From RYN-428 sp035695715 (GTDB lineage Bacteria > Planctomycetota > Phycisphaerae > Tepidisphaerales > Tepidisphaeraceae): a stretch of DNA of 46,732 nt. A model generated the notes under the pieces. It did not search any database, had not been told where the DNA came from, and saw only the letters and a program-made list of their open reading frames with translations. The first letter of the stretch is position 1. Every line of letters starts with the position of its first letter. The translations under genes were made by a program, and so were the position numbers. The DNA lies in the NCBI GenBank assembly GCA_035695715.1, contig DASRRM010000102.1, positions 1 to 46,732 on the forward strand, given 5' to 3'. Shown here piece by piece: positions 16,947 through 24,941 of this stretch.

Positions 16947-17358
16947 TCCTGCAATGCAATCGGGATTAGAAGCCAGAGCTCGCGAAGGCGCGAAGCTGCG
17001 AAGAAAGAGCGAAGATTTGGGATCGTATGCCTATCCTGGGACTGATCGTCCGGATACGCACGACGCCGGGTCTGAGGTACACCTCAATGTGGGCTGCGCC
17101 CACAACCCAATAGATGGCTGCTTTACGTAGGGCGGGCACTGCCCGCCGAACTATTGTTCCCGGAGAGACGTCAGCGGCGGGCAGTGCCCGCCCTACGTTT
17201 CAGCGTTCCGAAATCTTGTCAGGAAAACAAGATTCTCGTGCATATCTTTGAAGAGCCGGATTCCCTGCGTCGGATCGTGGGGGTTCGAGTCGCGACAAAT
17301 CGTTCTATTCTGTATGGTTTGACGTCATTTCGCCTGCGCACAAGTGCGACGAATCGTC
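16947..17358. other. Gap with palindromes, no gene
   Basis: 412 bp between convergent genes. It holds a small hairpin (GTGGGCTGCGCCCAC, about 17090-17105) and the long perfect inverted repeat described separately. A GCTCGCGAAGGCGCGAA string near 16979 also occurs near 37746, in front of the MITE-like element. Confidence 0.6.
17125..17198. repeat. Perfect 24-bp inverted repeat (REPIN-like)
   Basis: Arms 17125-17148 and 17175-17198 are exact reverse complements. Each arm contains its own hairpin (GGGCGGGCACTGCCCGCC). It is a pair of hairpins facing each other across 26 bp, between convergent genes. Confidence 0.9.
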
Positions 17359-18222
17359 TCACGATCGCGCCGCGTGCTGCTGATGTGAATCAGCCGCCGG
17401 CGTGACGTGGGCATCCACCTCCGGCTTAACCACCACCGCCGCCCCAGGCACCACCAGCGGCGCGATCACATATTGCGAAAATCCGCGGAGCATGCAGCCG
17501 ATGTGGTCACCAAGATTGTTATATTGCATATACGACTTGTCGTATGGCTTTTGGATCAGCTTCGCATACTGGGCCAGATCAGCGCCCGGCGGGAAGCAAA
17601 AGCCCGACTGCCCGGCGGCCTCGGTTTTCTTGCCGTCGATGGTGCCGAGCATTTTCGTGCCGGTGCCCAGCACGATCACGTCATTCTCGCTGCAGAAGGA
17701 ATAGAGCTTGCCTTTCACATGCGAAAGCGCCCGGCTCAGGTCGTAATCCGGCGAGAGGGCCGACGCCAGTAAGATGACTTCATCCACCTTCACGTCGGCG
17801 GGCAATTTTTCCAGCGCCCAGACGGCGATGCCGGTCCCGCCGCTGTGGCCGGTAAGAATGACGTGCTGGTTTGGCTGTTTACGGATGTGCTCGACGATCA
17901 TATCGGCGACTTTTTGCGCCTGCTCGTGGTTACGCTTATATGCCAGCAAGGCTCCGATGCCGGGATTTGTGCCGGTCCAATCATAAACGTCGAGCGCCCC
18001 GGCATATCCCGCGTCGCGCAGGCCCAGAACCATCTGCTCATCGATCCATTTCGGGCCGGCAATTCCGGGGAGATGCAAGAGCCATGTTGTTGGCGCTTTC
18101 TGGGCGGCGGCGGCAGTCACCACAGCGCCAGACGCCGCGGCCTTGGGCGCAGCAGCCTGCCCGTAACTAAAAGCGGCCCCAACCAATAAAATGCCGACGA
18201 AAATACCGATTTGTTTCAGCAT
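17359..18222 (-). CDS. Secreted alpha/beta hydrolase-like protein
   Basis: 287 aa with a signal peptide (GIFVGILLVGAAFSYGQA) and an Ala-rich linker, then WLLHLPGIAGP. The nucleophile elbow is GHSGG at 125-129 (Ser127). A possible acid residue is in ENDVIVLG near 187, and the His may be in LGDHIGC near 246. These would complete an esterase-like triad. The substrate is unknown. It is the last of five minus-strand envelope genes. The C-terminus is Ala- and His-rich and less typical. The role in envelope maintenance is inferred from context only. Confidence 0.7.
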   Translation of the reverse strand: MLKQIGIFVGILLVGAAFSYGQAAAPKAAASGAVVTAAAAQKAPTTWLLHLPGIAGPKWIDEQMVLGLRDAGYAGALDVYDWTGTNPGIGALLAYKRNHEQAQKVADMIVEHIRKQPNQHVILTGHSGGTGIAVWALEKLPADVKVDEVILLASALSPDYDLSRALSHVKGKLYSFCSENDVIVLGTGTKMLGTIDGKKTEAAGQSGFCFPPGADLAQYAKLIQKPYDKSYMQYNNLGDHIGCMLRGFSQYVIAPLVVPGAAVVVKPEVDAHVTPAADSHQQHAARS

Positions 18223-18307
18223 ATGGCCTTATATGATAATGGAGGCGGAGGGCGTTTCCATTCTAGAATACGCACTGCTGTTTATAATGTTTCGCAAAAG
18301 CAAAATC

Positions 18308-19057
18308 TTAGGTATATGGCTGCAAGCCGGTTAATTCATCCAGCCGCACCGCTTCCAGTCCTCGTTGCCGGATGCCCTCGACGAGCGGCTTAATGGCGTC
18401 AAGGGTAGCCAATGGATCGCGTGGCCGGCCCGGCTCGGTGCCATCGTGAAGCACGATAATGGCTCCCGGGCCGCAACGTGGCAAGACATGGTCGACGATC
18501 CGCCGCGACGTCGTCGCCACACCATCCCACCCGCGAATGCTCCAGGTGACGACGGCATGATGGGTCTTTCGCGCCGCCGCCATTGTGTAGCGCGTTTTAT
18601 GGCCGATGGGCGGGCGAAACAGCGCCGCCCGCAGGCCGACCGCGCGTTCGATGGCGGTATCCGCTTTCTCAATTTGCTCGTCCCAGAACTTTTTTCGACC
18701 CAGCGCCGACCAGCGCGAATGATCGTAGGTATGGTTTCCCACGAGATGCCCATCGGCCACGATTCGCCGGGCCAGGTCCGGCTCGCGCTCGACATTTCGT
18801 CCGATCAAAAAAAACGCCGCCTTCACGTTCAGTTCCGCCAGCAAATCGAGCACGCGATCGGTTGCGCCCGCCGTTGGCCCATCGTCAAATGTCAGCGCGA
18901 CGCGGCCTGGGCCGTCGCTGCTTCCCTTCCATACGACCGGTCCCCAAAGTTGGCCGCGGGGAACGAAGGTGCCGTAGGCGGTGTAGGCCGAGATAGCCGT
19001 CGCGGCGATGCCGGTGCCGATGAGCGCGATTGGAAGAGGTGAATGAATCATCGACAA
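18308..19057 (-). CDS. Polysaccharide deacetylase (NodB domain)
   Basis: 249 aa. After a short hydrophobic N-terminus that may anchor the protein in the membrane, the NodB motifs appear in order. They are TFDDGP (56-61), metal-binding H109 and H113 in HTYDH, RPP (148-150), and LHDG (203-206). The enzyme removes acetyl groups from N-acetylated (or O-acetylated) glycans such as peptidoglycan or chitin-like polymers, using a divalent metal. It lies 85 bp upstream of the hydrolase gene. The start is the ATG at 19057; an ATG at 19051 is also possible. Confidence 0.9.
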   Translation of the reverse strand: MSMIHSPLPIALIGTGIAATAISAYTAYGTFVPRGQLWGPVVWKGSSDGPGRVALTFDDGPTAGATDRVLDLLAELNVKAAFFLIGRNVEREPDLARRIVADGHLVGNHTYDHSRWSALGRKKFWDEQIEKADTAIERAVGLRAALFRPPIGHKTRYTMAAARKTHHAVVTWSIRGWDGVATTSRRIVDHVLPRCGPGAIIVLHDGTEPGRPRDPLATLDAIKPLVEGIRQRGLEAVRLDELTGLQPYT

Positions 19058-19114
19058 GTCGCCCGAATCCGGACGTTTCTTATTCTAACTTACTTCGCGT
19101 TTTCTCGTCTCCGG

Positions 19115-19143
19115 CACGGCCCAGACGGCCGTGTCACGACCCG
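19115..19143. repeat. CACGGCC hairpin with GTGTCACGACC tail
   Basis: Arms CACGGCC (19115-19121) and GGCCGTG (19127-19133) are followed by TCACGACC. A diverged inverted copy lies at 46573-46601. It sits upstream of the deacetylase start. Confidence 0.7.
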
Positions 19144-19162
19144 CATTTTGGCGCCTCCGTGG

Positions 19163-20668
19163 TTATCTCACACTCGGCCAGAAACCCGGCTCGATGGTGG
19201 GCAACACCTCCGCGCTCTTCAGCGGTTTTTTTGCCCGGCCGGTCATACTCATCAAAAATGTGGCGCTGTTGATCTGATTCAGTCCGCCGTGCGTTGAAGC
19301 CATGTGCACATATTTTTCAAACGCCGGATTTCCGGCGCAATATCCATCGCGAATCACGAGCATCACCTCCGGCGGATGCGTCACCGTTCCGTGAAACGCA
19401 TCCCACACTCGCCGGGGCGCATCGGGATATTCATGATCGAGCGTGGCCGAGAACCACTCGGCGTCGGCAACGAAGCCGTCCGCGTCGACTTTACCTTCGC
19501 CGCGCAGTTTTTCGATGACCGGATTATAGCCGAGCACGTCGAAATCGATCGGCACATAGCGCACCTGCCTGCCGCGGCATTCAACCGCGGCCTTTCCGCG
19601 GCTGCTGCAAACGATTACGCGCTCGCCCTCCAGATACATCGCCAGCTCGATCCGTTTGTCGGCCGCCAGCGCCTTTGCCACGGCCGCCGGCTGATTGGTC
19701 CGCACGCCGGCGTAGGTCACCAGCCCGTTGATCTCCAGCACGACATCGTTCGGCTTTTTCAGCGCTGTCGTCGGATGAAACCCGGCGGCCTGCAATGGCT
19801 CCTCCAACGCGACATTCGTCGATTCCATCAGATTGTGCCCATGGTCGGCAAGGATGGAAATTTTCACCGCCCCCTGCCGCTCATACAAAATGCGCAAGCA
19901 CATACGCTCGATGCCGTCGATGACTTCATTGAGCCCTGCCTCGCCGAATCGGCTGAGCATGGCCGATGCGCTGGTGAAATAAACCAGGGTGACGCGATCA
20001 GGGCTTTTGTCGAAGGTTTCCTTGGCGATTTGCAGCTCCCCCGCCAGCCACGGGCGCGGGTTGAGATAAGCTTCGCCGGACTGGTACATGGTGGCGCAGT
20101 AATGCAGCCGCCTTTCCCACGATTCGCGTTTGTTGTACACCACGCGGTCGAACAGATCATCGTGAATGACACCCGTGTCGCGATCGTAATATTGATCGAT
20201 CATCCCCGGCAGCGGCGGCGCGCCGAGCATCTTGCTGAAGATCAATTCAGTGAGCGTCGGGAATGGCGGAATAACTTTCACAGGCGGATCAAACCAGGCA
20301 AACCGACCCGCCGCACACGCATCGGCAAATTTCTGATACGGAATCGAATCGAGCAGAATGATCAGATGCGGGACATCCTCATTGGCGTACTGGCTGAGCC
20401 GATATTTGCGGTTGAACTGGCCGTCGCCGGCATCGGCATAGGCAAGAATATCGAACTTTCCCCGCTCATCGGCGAGCAATGCAAAATCCGGTTTGCCGGT
20501 GTGTTGCACATCGTAAAAAACGCCGCGAGCCGAGCGCTCAACCGGGCCGGTGGGGAAATCGAGGCGGGCGCTGGGGGCGATGCAACCGGAAACAAAAAGC
20601 AGAATGAATGGGGCGAAGGGGATGCATCTTCGAGCATCCTTCAATGTGGTGTAGCAATCAAACGTCAT
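19163..20668 (-). CDS. Alkaline-phosphatase-superfamily lipoprotein
   Basis: 501 aa from the ATG at 20668, which opens a lipoprotein signal (CIPFAPFILLFVSGC). Upstream of it the frame reads through palindromic DNA, so a longer start is unlikely. LIILLDSIPYQKF is the first metal-binding Asp region. PPFPTLTELIFSKMLG resembles the nucleophile Thr region of type I phosphodiesterases. LADHGHN is the later Asp-His pair. The C-terminal STHGGLNQINSATFLMS is common in the superfamily. The likely role is hydrolysis of a phosphate or sulfate ester in the periplasm or on an envelope lipid; the substrate is unknown. The gene lies between the exporter and deacetylase genes. Confidence 0.65.
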   Translation of the reverse strand: MTFDCYTTLKDARRCIPFAPFILLFVSGCIAPSARLDFPTGPVERSARGVFYDVQHTGKPDFALLADERGKFDILAYADAGDGQFNRKYRLSQYANEDVPHLIILLDSIPYQKFADACAAGRFAWFDPPVKVIPPFPTLTELIFSKMLGAPPLPGMIDQYYDRDTGVIHDDLFDRVVYNKRESWERRLHYCATMYQSGEAYLNPRPWLAGELQIAKETFDKSPDRVTLVYFTSASAMLSRFGEAGLNEVIDGIERMCLRILYERQGAVKISILADHGHNLMESTNVALEEPLQAAGFHPTTALKKPNDVVLEINGLVTYAGVRTNQPAAVAKALAADKRIELAMYLEGERVIVCSSRGKAAVECRGRQVRYVPIDFDVLGYNPVIEKLRGEGKVDADGFVADAEWFSATLDHEYPDAPRRVWDAFHGTVTHPPEVMLVIRDGYCAGNPAFEKYVHMASTHGGLNQINSATFLMSMTGRAKKPLKSAEVLPTIEPGFWPSVR

Positions 20669-20736
20669 CCAACGGTACTCCTCAGGGCGGTCGCTGACCC
20701 CAACCAAAACACGCGCCCACGGCGACCCGGGCGGAT

Positions 20737-20809
20737 TTCCCGTATCACGTGCGTCTCGCCCGTGTTTCAATCCAAAGAGCACACGGGCGAGACGCCCGTG
20801 ATACGGGAA
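20737..20809. repeat. 29-bp inverted repeat, one mismatch
   Basis: Arms 20737-20765 and 20781-20809, with a 15-bp loop. The arms contain ACGGGCGAGACGCCCGT-type hairpins related to type A. It lies directly upstream of the phosphatase-like lipoprotein gene. Confidence 0.85.
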
Positions 20810-20837
20810 CCTCATGGCAAAGAATGATCTTCGCCAC

Positions 20838-20856
20838 ATGGGCGTCCCGCCCATGC
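20838..20856. repeat. CATGGGC hairpin
   Basis: Perfect 7-bp arms CATGGGC and GCCCATG with a 5-base loop, a sequence variant of the type A hairpin. It is 41 bp from the end of the exporter gene. Confidence 0.7.
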
Positions 20857-20896
20857 CATTGGAATCGAGTTGAAGAAGTCAGACAAACAACGGATA

Positions 20897-23521
20897 TCAA
20901 CTGCTTTCCAAATCAACTGACCCGCGGCTTAGCCGCAGAAAAATCGGCACGACCAGGAACAGCACACTGAACAGGCACGCGCCAATTCCTACCGCCACCG
21001 CGAATCCCAGCGACCGCACGGCCGGCACGCTGGTCCACATCAGCGAACCATAACCGATAATCGTCGCCGCGGCACACATGACCACCGCGTGACACACCGG
21101 CGAAATGCGCGCGATGACGGCAGCGGGCGCATCCTGCCGCACTTTTTTCAGCCGGGCCAGTGCAACCAGGAAAATACCGTAGTCGACGTCAATCCCGATC
21201 AGCAGCGGCGCGGCGACGAGGTTTACCATGTTAACCCGCTGCCCCGCCAATCGCATTGCCGCCAGCAAAACCACCAGACTGAATGCCGTCGGCAAGATCG
21301 ACAGCAGCGCCTCGGCAAAATTGCGGAAATGAACAAGCAGATAAAGCAGCACGATCGCCAGCGCCACAAGGCTCAGCCGCGGCAGGTCATGGCGGACGGT
21401 TTGCTCGGCGTCGTAGCTGATGACCGGCAGACCGGTGACGATCGCGCCGTCTTCGCCGGTCAGGGCGGCGCGGATTCCCAAAACGGCGCGATCGCGCGCG
21501 GCGCGCGAATCGGTCGAACCGTTGATGAAGACCAGGGTGATGGCTTCGGTTATCTTCGCGCCCGGCGCGAAGGCCGATCGCGGCAGGATCATTTCCGCCA
21601 GCCGGCGATAGGGAATCAACTTGTCAATCGTGGGCGGCGGCGTGGTGAGCACGGCATTGAGAAGTTTCTCGTTATCTCGAATTTCCGGCGCATCAGGATT
21701 AAAGGCGCTGTCTTCGATCACCGAGCGAAAATCGGCCACGACGCGCGCCGGATCGATCTGGCGAAGCTCCACGTCGCGGGGCGCCGTGACGGCCGGATCG
21801 GGCAAGAGCGTTCCAAGTCCAAAGCTGCCCGCGACGCCGGCTTGTTTGGCGGCAGATGTGGTCAGCCGCTGGTCGACACGATGGGCCAGTTCGACCAATT
21901 CGCCCGGCGTTTTCGCACGAAGATCAACCAGCAGCCAGTCGTGCATCCCGAACCGCCGGGCAATGAGATTTTGCGCATCGATGGCGGAATTGGGCCGCGG
22001 ATGCATGATGGTCAGATCGCTTTCCAGCGGAAGAAGATCGCCCGGAAGCACCGCCAGCAGTGCGATAGCGGCAAGGAATATGATCACGGAAAAGCCAATG
22101 CAAAGCCGCGCATGGCGGCCGGTCCAGCGCAGTAAAGGGGTCAGGCTGAACCGGAACGTGGATCGCGGGCTCGCCGGCGATTTGCGCCGATCGGTCAGCA
22201 TCAGCAGCAGCGGCATCAGCGCCATCTTCGCCAGAAACGCGCCCGTCAGGCCAAGCGTTCCAAGCAGCGCGAAATCGCGCAGGGCATTGACCTGGGAAAC
22301 GCCGATCGCGACGAACCCCACGACACTGGTGGCCCAGGCCCCAAACGCGGCGGGCGTGATGTTGACGGCGGAGGTGGCAGCCGCCCGGCGGGCTGTCTGC
22401 CCGGCGTCGCGCTGGCTTTCGTACATCGACAAATATTGGATGGCGTAATCGATCGCCATTCCCGCCAAAACGCCGCCCAATACGGCCGTCATCGGCGAGA
22501 GCCCCTTTTGCACCATCGAATATCCGCCGAAGCCGAGCAGCAGACCCAATGCGATCGGCCCAAACGACAGTGCGAACAGTTTAAACGGACTGCGATATGC
22601 GAGGATGAACAGCAATTGCAGCAGCAATACCGAGCCGGTGACGCTGGCGATCATGTCCGAACGAATGACGGTGGCGCTGACGGCGGCGATGGCATAGGAG
22701 CCGCCGTAGTTCAGGTCGAAATGGTCGCTATTGACGCGCGCCGCGACATCCTTCACCGCCGCCGTCAGTTGCTTGCAGAATTCCAAGTCGCCCGGCGGCT
22801 TTTTTCCCCGCACAAAAACCAGCAGGTTCCGCCCATCGGCAGAGATAAACCGCACGCTCCCGCGCTTGGTGGAAAAAGGCTGTTGCGACTGCATCCGGCT
22901 GGTGAAGCCGCCAAGAAAATCGCGCAGGCGCAGCGGGTCGCGCATCAGCGCCTTGGCCAGCCCGCCCGCCGCTCCGGGCGCTTCCAGCATCGTCTGGTCC
23001 TGCTGAATCTGCGCCTGCATCTGCGGTTTGGTCAGCCGCCGGCGGGCGGCGGCGAATGATGCATCGTCAAGATAATAAACCGCCGCCGGTGCTACGACAT
23101 GCTGGAAATATGCGGTGGAATCGTCATCCGGCTTATCGAAGGCGCCATCGGTCAGCGGGGCTGATTTGGGATCGTGATCGATCGCAGTGACCAGGCGGTC
23201 GCCGAATTGCTCAAGCCGAGCCGTATCAGCCGGCGACGCGTTCGCTTCCCCCGGGATGCTTGCCAGCACGAGCAATTCATCCACCGCGCCGAAATCGTTC
23301 AATACCCGCGAAAGCGCCTCGGCCGATGGATCATTTCGCGAAAACATCGCCTGAAGCGATCCATCGGCATGAATCCGGGAAACGCCGACGGTTGCGAGAA
23401 GAGCGCATAGGAATGCAATGACGATAGTCGCTAAGGGGTGGCGAAGGGGCCAGGTGAGGATGGTGGAAAGGGAAGGCACTTCTGAGTTGAAAAGGATTAA
23501 ATTAAAAGCTTCTAAAAACAC
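20897..23521 (-). CDS. MMPL/RND-family exporter (HpnN-like)
   Basis: 874 aa with the RND layout. TM1 is followed by a periplasmic domain (about 50-280) and five helices, then TM7, a second periplasmic domain and five more helices. The proton-relay Asp residues lie in GMAIDYAIQY and GIDVDYGIF. Close relatives (HpnN, MmpL) move lipids such as hopanoids or glycolipids to the outer membrane. No hopanoid genes are visible here, so the cargo is open. The start is a GTG at 23521; a GTG fifteen codons later (MPSLSTILTW-like) is equally possible, and neither has a strong ribosome site. The LolA/LolB-like lipoprotein gene upstream is a common companion of such exporters. Confidence 0.88.
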   Translation of the reverse strand: MFLEAFNLILFNSEVPSLSTILTWPLRHPLATIVIAFLCALLATVGVSRIHADGSLQAMFSRNDPSAEALSRVLNDFGAVDELLVLASIPGEANASPADTARLEQFGDRLVTAIDHDPKSAPLTDGAFDKPDDDSTAYFQHVVAPAAVYYLDDASFAAARRRLTKPQMQAQIQQDQTMLEAPGAAGGLAKALMRDPLRLRDFLGGFTSRMQSQQPFSTKRGSVRFISADGRNLLVFVRGKKPPGDLEFCKQLTAAVKDVAARVNSDHFDLNYGGSYAIAAVSATVIRSDMIASVTGSVLLLQLLFILAYRSPFKLFALSFGPIALGLLLGFGGYSMVQKGLSPMTAVLGGVLAGMAIDYAIQYLSMYESQRDAGQTARRAAATSAVNITPAAFGAWATSVVGFVAIGVSQVNALRDFALLGTLGLTGAFLAKMALMPLLLMLTDRRKSPASPRSTFRFSLTPLLRWTGRHARLCIGFSVIIFLAAIALLAVLPGDLLPLESDLTIMHPRPNSAIDAQNLIARRFGMHDWLLVDLRAKTPGELVELAHRVDQRLTTSAAKQAGVAGSFGLGTLLPDPAVTAPRDVELRQIDPARVVADFRSVIEDSAFNPDAPEIRDNEKLLNAVLTTPPPTIDKLIPYRRLAEMILPRSAFAPGAKITEAITLVFINGSTDSRAARDRAVLGIRAALTGEDGAIVTGLPVISYDAEQTVRHDLPRLSLVALAIVLLYLLVHFRNFAEALLSILPTAFSLVVLLAAMRLAGQRVNMVNLVAAPLLIGIDVDYGIFLVALARLKKVRQDAPAAVIARISPVCHAVVMCAAATIIGYGSLMWTSVPAVRSLGFAVAVGIGACLFSVLFLVVPIFLRLSRGSVDLESS

Positions 23522-23626
23522 CTCTGAAAATCCGCTGAGAATTCGGGTTGAAACGGAGTACTTTTAGGGGACTAAGCGATTTTGTCCGGAGTTTGTGGAG
23601 TATTGCCGGGAGGACGATGGTAACGC

Positions 23627-23698
23627 TCACCGTGCTTGCACGATGGGTCTGAAGCGCGCGGCGCGAACGGTCCAACCCACCGTGCAAGCACGGTGGGC
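23627..23698. repeat. CACCGTGC..GCACGGTG inverted pair
   Basis: Two inverted copies of a 22-bp hairpin unit (23627-23648 and 23675-23698). The second is a nearly perfect palindrome CCCACCGTGCAAGCACGGTGGG minus its ends. It lies between the exporter and lipoprotein genes. Confidence 0.8.
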
Positions 23699-23752
23699 TT
23701 TAAAAAATAGTTTCCGCGATATTCCCGTCGTGACTGGGGCACAGTTTTTTTC

Positions 23753-24502
23753 TCACGGAACCTTCTCTGCCTTTCTCGGGGGCACAAACGCATTGGGCGC
23801 CAGCTCTGCGTTTAATTCAGGGTCTTTCAGCATGATGTCAATCGTTCCTCCCTCTGAATGTGCGGTCAGCATCACCGGCCACGGAATATCGCCCAGCATT
23901 TCATATCGATCGAGGCAAAGGGTGAACCGTTCCACACCCGCGCTGTCGAAAACGCTGTAGCGCCTGGGCATGAGAGTCGCCCGCTGCACGTCGCAGACGA
24001 CCCGCTGACCCTGGATGACACGCTCAACGCGCAAGACCGTCGGACCAGCTTCGACAATTCGCGCATCGGGCGCACAGAAAAATTCCCCGGACAGAATCGA
24101 CCACGCCCGCGCCATTTTCGCCGCGCTCAAGCTGGCCGGCATCATCTTGCCGCGGCGATCGGGATCCGGCGGCGCTTCGATCCAAAGGCCATCGGAGGTC
24201 GATGTCAGATCGAATACCGCCTGCCCGAATTTCCATGCCCGCATGCGCACGGCATCCGGGAGCCGCATGACGATGACGCTATCGAGCCGCACGCTGTCGC
24301 CGTTGGGACGGGTCAGTGTCAGGTCAGCCTCGGCCGACACCGACTGCACCTTCCCCGCCCGCTCGCATAGCGCGTGAAGAGCCGTGGGCGCATCGATCCA
24401 CTGATAGCCCGGCAGATGCTCCGCCGGCGCAGGCGCCGGCGTGGCGCATCCCGCGCCCCAGGCGGCGATGGATAGAACTAAAAGGAAGTGCGAAACTCTC
24501 AT
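23753..24502 (-). CDS. LolA/LolB-like lipoprotein
   Basis: 249 aa from the ATG at 24502, beginning a lipoprotein signal (SHFLLVLSIAAWGAGC). The frame continues upstream, but through palindromic DNA. The mature part alternates beta strands (SVSAEADLTLTRPNGDSVRLDSVIVMRLPDAVRMRAWKF-like pattern, cut here by positions 55-95) and ends with FDSAGVERFTLCLDRYEML. This matches the incomplete beta-barrel of lipoprotein carriers (LolA/LolB or DUF4292-like). The sequence is too diverged to name. It is followed by the MMPL exporter, so it may pick up or deliver a lipid carried by that exporter; this is inference. Confidence 0.6.
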   Translation of the reverse strand: MRVSHFLLVLSIAAWGAGCATPAPAPAEHLPGYQWIDAPTALHALCERAGKVQSVSAEADLTLTRPNGDSVRLDSVIVMRLPDAVRMRAWKFGQAVFDLTSTSDGLWIEAPPDPDRRGKMMPASLSAAKMARAWSILSGEFFCAPDARIVEAGPTVLRVERVIQGQRVVCDVQRATLMPRRYSVFDSAGVERFTLCLDRYEMLGDIPWPVMLTAHSEGGTIDIMLKDPELNAELAPNAFVPPRKAEKVP

Positions 24503-24607
24503 GTGATCGGAACGAACAGGATTATCTTTCGTGGGCGGAGTGTAAGGGCGTCGCGCCGCAAAATCACGTTTTGGCGCATGAGCAAATTCGCGAGGAAGAT
24601 TCTCCAA

Positions 24608-24794
24608 GCCGGGTCAAGCGGCGCAAAAGGCGCGGATCGCGAGGCCAACGCCAAACGCCGCGCCGGCCCGGATTCGCGTGGTGAACTCGCCGATGGTGCA
24701 ACTCCCGACCGCAAGGAGCGCGACACGAATCCGGGCCGGCGCGGCATCCACGCATTTCGCATGCACAACCTTTTCGCGCGCCGCTTGACCCGGC
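24608..24794. repeat. Nested long inverted repeat in a divergent promoter region
   Basis: The outer arms 24608-24624 and 24778-24794 are a perfect 17-bp match. The inner arms 24657-24680 and 24724-24745 match over 22 bp apart from a 2-base insertion. Between them lies more partial symmetry. The repeat fills the space between the divergent lipoprotein and NTPase-pentapeptide genes (24503-24941). Confidence 0.85.
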
Positions 24795-24941
24795 GTGAAG
24801 GAAATCCCTCAGAGGAGAATCGCACCTGCCTTCTGCTTTAAGACCGATCTTCATTCAACACCCTCCAATGGCGCATAAAGTTTCCATCTCTCCCCGATTT
24901 TTCCGCGCCCGGCCTCATCCACAAAGATATAATCCCGCGCC

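Noticed and set aside
19304..20827. 507-aa plus-strand frame
   Set aside because: Antisense to the phosphatase-superfamily lipoprotein, which has a lipobox and family motifs. The antisense product is His/Arg-rich and reads through palindromic DNA.
20669..20854. N-terminal extension of the phosphatase-like lipoprotein (start at 20854)
   Set aside because: The extra 62 residues are encoded by palindromic repeat DNA and precede a proper lipoprotein signal at 20668.
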